From Mesorhizobium sp. B2-3-4 (GTDB lineage: Bacteria; Pseudomonadota; Alphaproteobacteria; Rhizobiales; Rhizobiaceae): a stretch of DNA of 64,000 nt. The notes beneath the pieces are model-generated. The model saw only the letters and a list, made by a program, of their open reading frames with translations. It was not told the DNA's origin and did no database searches. The number at the start of each line of letters is the position of its first letter. Position 1 is the first letter of the stretch. The stretch covers positions 23,334 through 87,333 of the forward strand of contig NZ_VFVY01000027.1 in NCBI RefSeq assembly GCF_006442315.1, in the 5' to 3' direction. Made by a program: the position numbers and the translations under genes. Below, piece after piece: positions 61,144 through 64,000 of this stretch.

Positions 61144-62375
61144 GCCTCGCCGTGCCCCGCGATCATCATGGCTTCCAGAGCCAGCCGGTCGACCTTGCGC
61201 ATGCGCTCGGATTCCGATTTCAGCTGGCCGCAGGCGGCGAGGATGTCGCGGCCGCGCGGCGTGCGGATCGGTGAGGCGTAGCCGGCATTGTTGATGTAGT
61301 CGGCGAACTTCTCGATCGTCTCCCAGTCCGAGCACTGGTAGTTGGTGCCCGGCCACGGATTGAACGGGATCAGATTGATCTTGGCGGGAATGCCCTTGAG
61401 CAGCTTGATCAGCGCCCTGGCGTCGTCGAGCGAATCGTTGACGTCCTTCAGCATCACATATTCGAAGGTTATGCGCTTGGCTTTGGAGAGGCCCGGATAG
61501 GCCTTGCAGGCGGCGATCAGCTCCTTCAGCGGGAACTTCTTGTTGATCGGCACGAGCAGGTCGCGCAGATCGTCATTGGTGGCATGCAGCGAGATCGCCA
61601 GCATGACGCCGATCTCCTCGCCGGTCCGGAGGATTTCCGACACCACGCCGGAAGTAGACAAAGTGATACGGCGCTTCGAGAGCGAAAGGCCGTCGCCGTC
61701 CGAGGCAATCAGCAGCGCCTTCTTCACAGCCTCGAAATTGTAGAGCGGCTCGCCCATGCCCATCATGACGATGTTGGACACTTTGCGGCCCTCGGCCGGG
61801 ACGATGGCGCCGTCGGGCGTGTCGCGGTCGGGGAAGTCGCCGAGCCGGTCGCGCGCGGTCAAAAGCTGCGCCAGGATCTCTTCGGCGGTCAGGTTGCGCA
61901 CCAGCTTCTGCGTGCCGGTGTGGCAGAAGGAGCAGGTCAAGGTGCAGCCGACCTGCGAGGAAATGCAGAGCGTGCCGCGGCCTTCCTCGGGGATGTAGAC
62001 GGTCTCGATCTCGACCGGACGGCCGGCGCCGCGCGGCGGAAAGCGGAACAGCCACTTTCGCGTGCCGTCGGCGGAAATCTGCTCCTCGACGATTTCGGGC
62101 CGGGCGACGGTGAAATGCTTGTCCAGCTCGGCGCGCAGGTCCTTGGAGATATTGAACATGTGGGCGAAGTCGGAAACGCCGCGCACATACATCCAGTGCC
62201 AGAGCTGCTGGGCGCGCATCTTGGCCTGGCGCTCCGGCACAGTGCCGGATTCGATGAGAGCGGCGGCGAGCTCGGCTCGTGTCAGGCCGATCAGCGAGGG
62301 TTTTTCGGCCGTCAAGGCACGGCCGCGCAACGCGTCGCGGGCGCCTTCGGCGGTAAGATCAAGCGAAAGGGTCAT
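61140..62375 (-). CDS. rlmN: Dual-specificity RNA methyltransferase RlmN
   Basis: 411 residues. The radical SAM Cys motif is GCTLTCSFCHTGTQKLVRNL (CxxxCxxC), with MGMGEPLYNFEAVKKALLI, STSGVVSEI and the C-terminal TPRGRDILAACGQLK, which contains the second catalytic Cys. It methylates C2 of A2503 in 23S rRNA and A37 of some tRNAs. First gene of a three-gene run with two small membrane proteins. Confidence 0.96.
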   Translation of the reverse strand: MTLSLDLTAEGARDALRGRALTAEKPSLIGLTRAELAAALIESGTVPERQAKMRAQQLWHWMYVRGVSDFAHMFNISKDLRAELDKHFTVARPEIVEEQISADGTRKWLFRFPPRGAGRPVEIETVYIPEEGRGTLCISSQVGCTLTCSFCHTGTQKLVRNLTAEEILAQLLTARDRLGDFPDRDTPDGAIVPAEGRKVSNIVMMGMGEPLYNFEAVKKALLIASDGDGLSLSKRRITLSTSGVVSEILRTGEEIGVMLAISLHATNDDLRDLLVPINKKFPLKELIAACKAYPGLSKAKRITFEYVMLKDVNDSLDDARALIKLLKGIPAKINLIPFNPWPGTNYQCSDWETIEKFADYINNAGYASPIRTPRGRDILAACGQLKSESERMRKVDRLALEAMMIAGHGEA

Positions 62376-62473
62376 GGTTCCACTGATGTAAGCGGTTTGC
62401 GGCCGATTTCATCCATCGTGCCTGATATGGTGCGGCGCATAGCACAGGTTGAGGGCGGAGTCATGCCGGGGTA

Positions 62474-62528
62474 GGGAATAGGCAGTAGGGTAAAAGTCCA
62501 ACTTCCCTATTCCCTACTGCCTATTCCC
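62474..62528. repeat. 17-base inverted repeat GGGAATAGGCAGTAGGG
   Basis: GGGAATAGGCAGTAGGG, 21 bases, CCCTACTGCCTATTCCC: perfect 17-base arms. The loop contains a partial repeat (CCCTATT) of the arms. This lies between rlmN and the ClC gene, ending 15 bases before the ClC start. Such GGGAATAGG/AGTAGGG elements occur between genes of Rhizobiales, from memory. Confidence 0.75.
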
Positions 62529-62543
62529 CCTTCGAGGACAAAC

Positions 62544-63899
62544 ATGGCCCCTCAATCGCGAAAGTATCCCATGCTGCGGCGCTCGCGGGCGATGTGGGGC
62601 TCGCGGCGCGTGTGGCAGCCGCGCCTGGTGTTCTGGGCCGGCGCGGTTTCGATCGGCGTCATCAGCGTGCTGTTCGCGGTTCTGGCCGACAAGGCGCAGG
62701 GCCTGTTCCATGTCATGATCGGCAATAATGGCGGCTGGCGCTCTTACCTGCCGCTTGCCGTCACGCCGATCGGCTTCGTGCTGTGCGCGTGGCTGGCCCA
62801 AGCCTTCTTCCCCGGCTCGCAGGGCAGCGGCATCCCGCAGGCGATCGCCGCCAGGCACCTGCGCGACGACGACGACCGCAACCACCTTCTGTCGCTGCGC
62901 CTCGCGGCTGGAAAAATCGCGCTCACCATCGTTGGCCTGTTCTGCGGCGCATCCATCGGCCGCGAGGGCCCGACCGTCCAGGTCGGCGCTTCGCTGATGC
63001 TGCAGGCGGCGCGCTGGGGCGGAATGGCGCAGGCGCGGGGCCTGATCCTGGCCGGCTCGGCCGCCGGCATTGCCGCCGCCTTCAACACACCGCTTGCCGG
63101 CATCGTCTTCGCCATCGAGGAAATGGGCCGAACCTATGAGGCTCGCACCAACGGGCTGGTGCTGACGGCAGTCATCCTGGCCGGCATCGCCTCGCTCGGC
63201 CTGCTTGGCAACTATACCTATTTCGGCGTGGCCAAGGATACGATCTCGTTCGCCGTCGACTGGCCGCTGGTGATCGCCTGCGGTGTCATTGGCGGCGGTC
63301 TCGGGGCGTTGTTTTCCTTGCTGGCGCTGAAGGCGACGCGGCGCATCCGGCGCTGGAACGCGTTGCAGCCGCTGTGGCGCGCGCTGCTGGTGGCGGCCAT
63401 CTGCGGGCTGGCCGTGGCAGGGATCGGCATCGTCTCGGGCGGGTTGACCTTCGGCACGGGTTACGCACAGGCACGCGGCGCGGTCGAAGGCACGCCGCTG
63501 CCCTGGCTCTTCTTCGCGGAGAAATTCGCGGCCGGTCTGCTGTCGATGATTTCAGGCATTCCCGGCGGCATCTTCGCGCCGTCGCTGGCGGTGGGGGCCG
63601 GCATCGGCAGTTCGCTCGGTCTACTGTTCGGCAGCAGCGCCGGTGTCGCGGCGCTGCTCGGCATGGCCGGCTATTTCGCCGGCGTGGTGCAGGCGCCGAT
63701 GACGGCCTTCGTCATCATCCTCGAAATGACCGGCAACCACGACAATGTCATCGGCCTGATGCTGGCTTCGATGCTGGGCTACGGCACGGCGCGCCTGATC
63801 TCGCACGAACCGCTCTACCACGCCCTGTCGCGGGTATTCATCGCCGAGGCGATCCGGCGCCGGCGAGCCGAGGCCGCACCGGAGCCCGGCCAGAGCTGA
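62544..63899 (+). CDS. ClC-family chloride channel / transporter
   Basis: 451 residues. The selectivity motifs are GSQGSGIPQAIAARHLRDDD, GREGPTVQVGASLMLQAARW and GIPGGIFAPSLAVGAGIGSS. After helix F, IVFAIEEMGRTYEART keeps the two Glu (EE) known from E. coli ClC to serve the proton path, so it is more likely a Cl-/H+ exchanger than a pure channel. About ten membrane helices; no CBS domain. The ATG follows TTCGAGGACAAAC. Inner membrane. Confidence 0.93.
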   Translation: MAPQSRKYPMLRRSRAMWGSRRVWQPRLVFWAGAVSIGVISVLFAVLADKAQGLFHVMIGNNGGWRSYLPLAVTPIGFVLCAWLAQAFFPGSQGSGIPQAIAARHLRDDDDRNHLLSLRLAAGKIALTIVGLFCGASIGREGPTVQVGASLMLQAARWGGMAQARGLILAGSAAGIAAAFNTPLAGIVFAIEEMGRTYEARTNGLVLTAVILAGIASLGLLGNYTYFGVAKDTISFAVDWPLVIACGVIGGGLGALFSLLALKATRRIRRWNALQPLWRALLVAAICGLAVAGIGIVSGGLTFGTGYAQARGAVEGTPLPWLFFAEKFAAGLLSMISGIPGGIFAPSLAVGAGIGSSLGLLFGSSAGVAALLGMAGYFAGVVQAPMTAFVIILEMTGNHDNVIGLMLASMLGYGTARLISHEPLYHALSRVFIAEAIRRRRAEAAPEPGQS

Positions 63900-63923
63900 A
63901 AAGCAAAAGGCCGGGCGCAGTAG

Positions 63924-64000
63924 TGAACTGACCCCCGAAAGTTGGACACAACCTTCGGGGGTTTTGTATGTCCAGACACAGTGCGAGTTTCAAGCGCTCG
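63924..64000 (+). mobile_element. Left end of an IS3-like insertion sequence (cut off by window)
   Basis: TGAACTGACCCCCGAAAGTT begins 24 bases after the ClC stop and looks like a terminal inverted repeat of IS3-family elements. A CCCCCGAA-N14-TTCGGGGG hairpin follows, ending in TTTT, just before a start codon. Insertion lies outside the ClC gene, so that gene is intact. The right end and target duplication are beyond the window. Confidence 0.75.
63968..64000 (+). CDS. IS3-type transposase orfA, first 11 codons
   Basis: Begins MSRHSASFKRS, the usual start of a helix-turn-helix OrfA of IS3-family transposases, and runs off the end of the window. Too short for a finer class. Confidence 0.6.
   Translation, partial: MSRHSASFKRS

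Overview
This is a GC-rich chromosomal window that reads as an alphaproteobacterium of the order Hyphomicrobiales (Rhizobiales), most likely Mesorhizobium or a close relative. The evidence is an imuA-imuB-dnaE2 mutagenesis operon preceded by a GTTC-N7-GTTC LexA box, an S16 protein with an Ala-rich tail, a DUF1236/SH3 protein, and several short palindromic intergenic elements of the kind scattered through rhizobial genomes. The genus is inferred from family knowledge and gene character, not from a search.

Layout. Positions 1-7.2 kb hold the most unusual block: the 3' end of a large right-handed beta-helix surface protein, then a tight five-gene run of three tail-collar (microcystin-dependent-protein type) paralogues, a PLL-lectin-like beta-propeller with a Lys/Ala-rich tail and a GNAT acetyltransferase. 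A convergent DUF6916-type gene and a SapC-family gene follow. Positions 7.2-11.1 kb are housekeeping: a DJ-1/PfpI protein, tRNA-Gly(GCC), a prolyl-tRNA editing protein, a thioredoxin-TPR protein, a LON-domain protein and a Trm112-like protein. Positions 11.1-17 kb carry the SOS mutasome imuA-imuB-dnaE2. Positions 17-20.2 kb have a LysE exporter, a minimal zincin, a HigB-HigA toxin-antitoxin pair with an apparently leaderless promoter, a DUF1737 protein and a CitE-like lyase. Positions 20.2-25.9 kb have a DUF4173 membrane protein co-transcribed with an OmpR-type regulator and a histidine kinase whose sensor region contains an 18-bp minisatellite, then a FAD oxidoreductase.

Positions 25.9-28.6 kb contain a DUF72 gene, an ArsR-SRPBCC pair with a clear palindromic operator, another SRPBCC gene and a GNAT. 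Leucine biosynthesis genes leuD (28.7 kb) and leuB (34.3 kb) flank an unknown secreted protein, a large TPR protein with an apparent 3' frameshift, a RidA protein and a VOC protein. Positions 35.4-45.1 kb carry a cold-shock/DUF805 fusion, a glycosyltransferase, a DUF3291 protein, a DbpA-like DEAD helicase, asd, an ACT protein, a bestrophin, DoxX and SRPBCC proteins and a glycine-zipper lipoprotein. Positions 45.2-50.1 kb include an alpha/beta hydrolase, the ffh-chorismate mutase-rpsP operon and a DUF1236 protein. Positions 50.2-64 kb carry a zinc metallopeptidase, an amine oxidase, a lytic transglycosylase, argG, an MHYT-GGDEF-EAL protein, an exported alpha/beta hydrolase, a second LysE protein, rlmN with two coupled small membrane genes, a ClC transporter, and the left end of an IS3-like insertion sequence cut off by the window.

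Most of the window is core metabolism, translation, repair and envelope function. The candidate for a poorly described system is the beta-helix / triple-collar / propeller / GNAT cassette at the left end: its genes sit 12-29 bases apart, share surface-type folds, and have no other phage genes around them.
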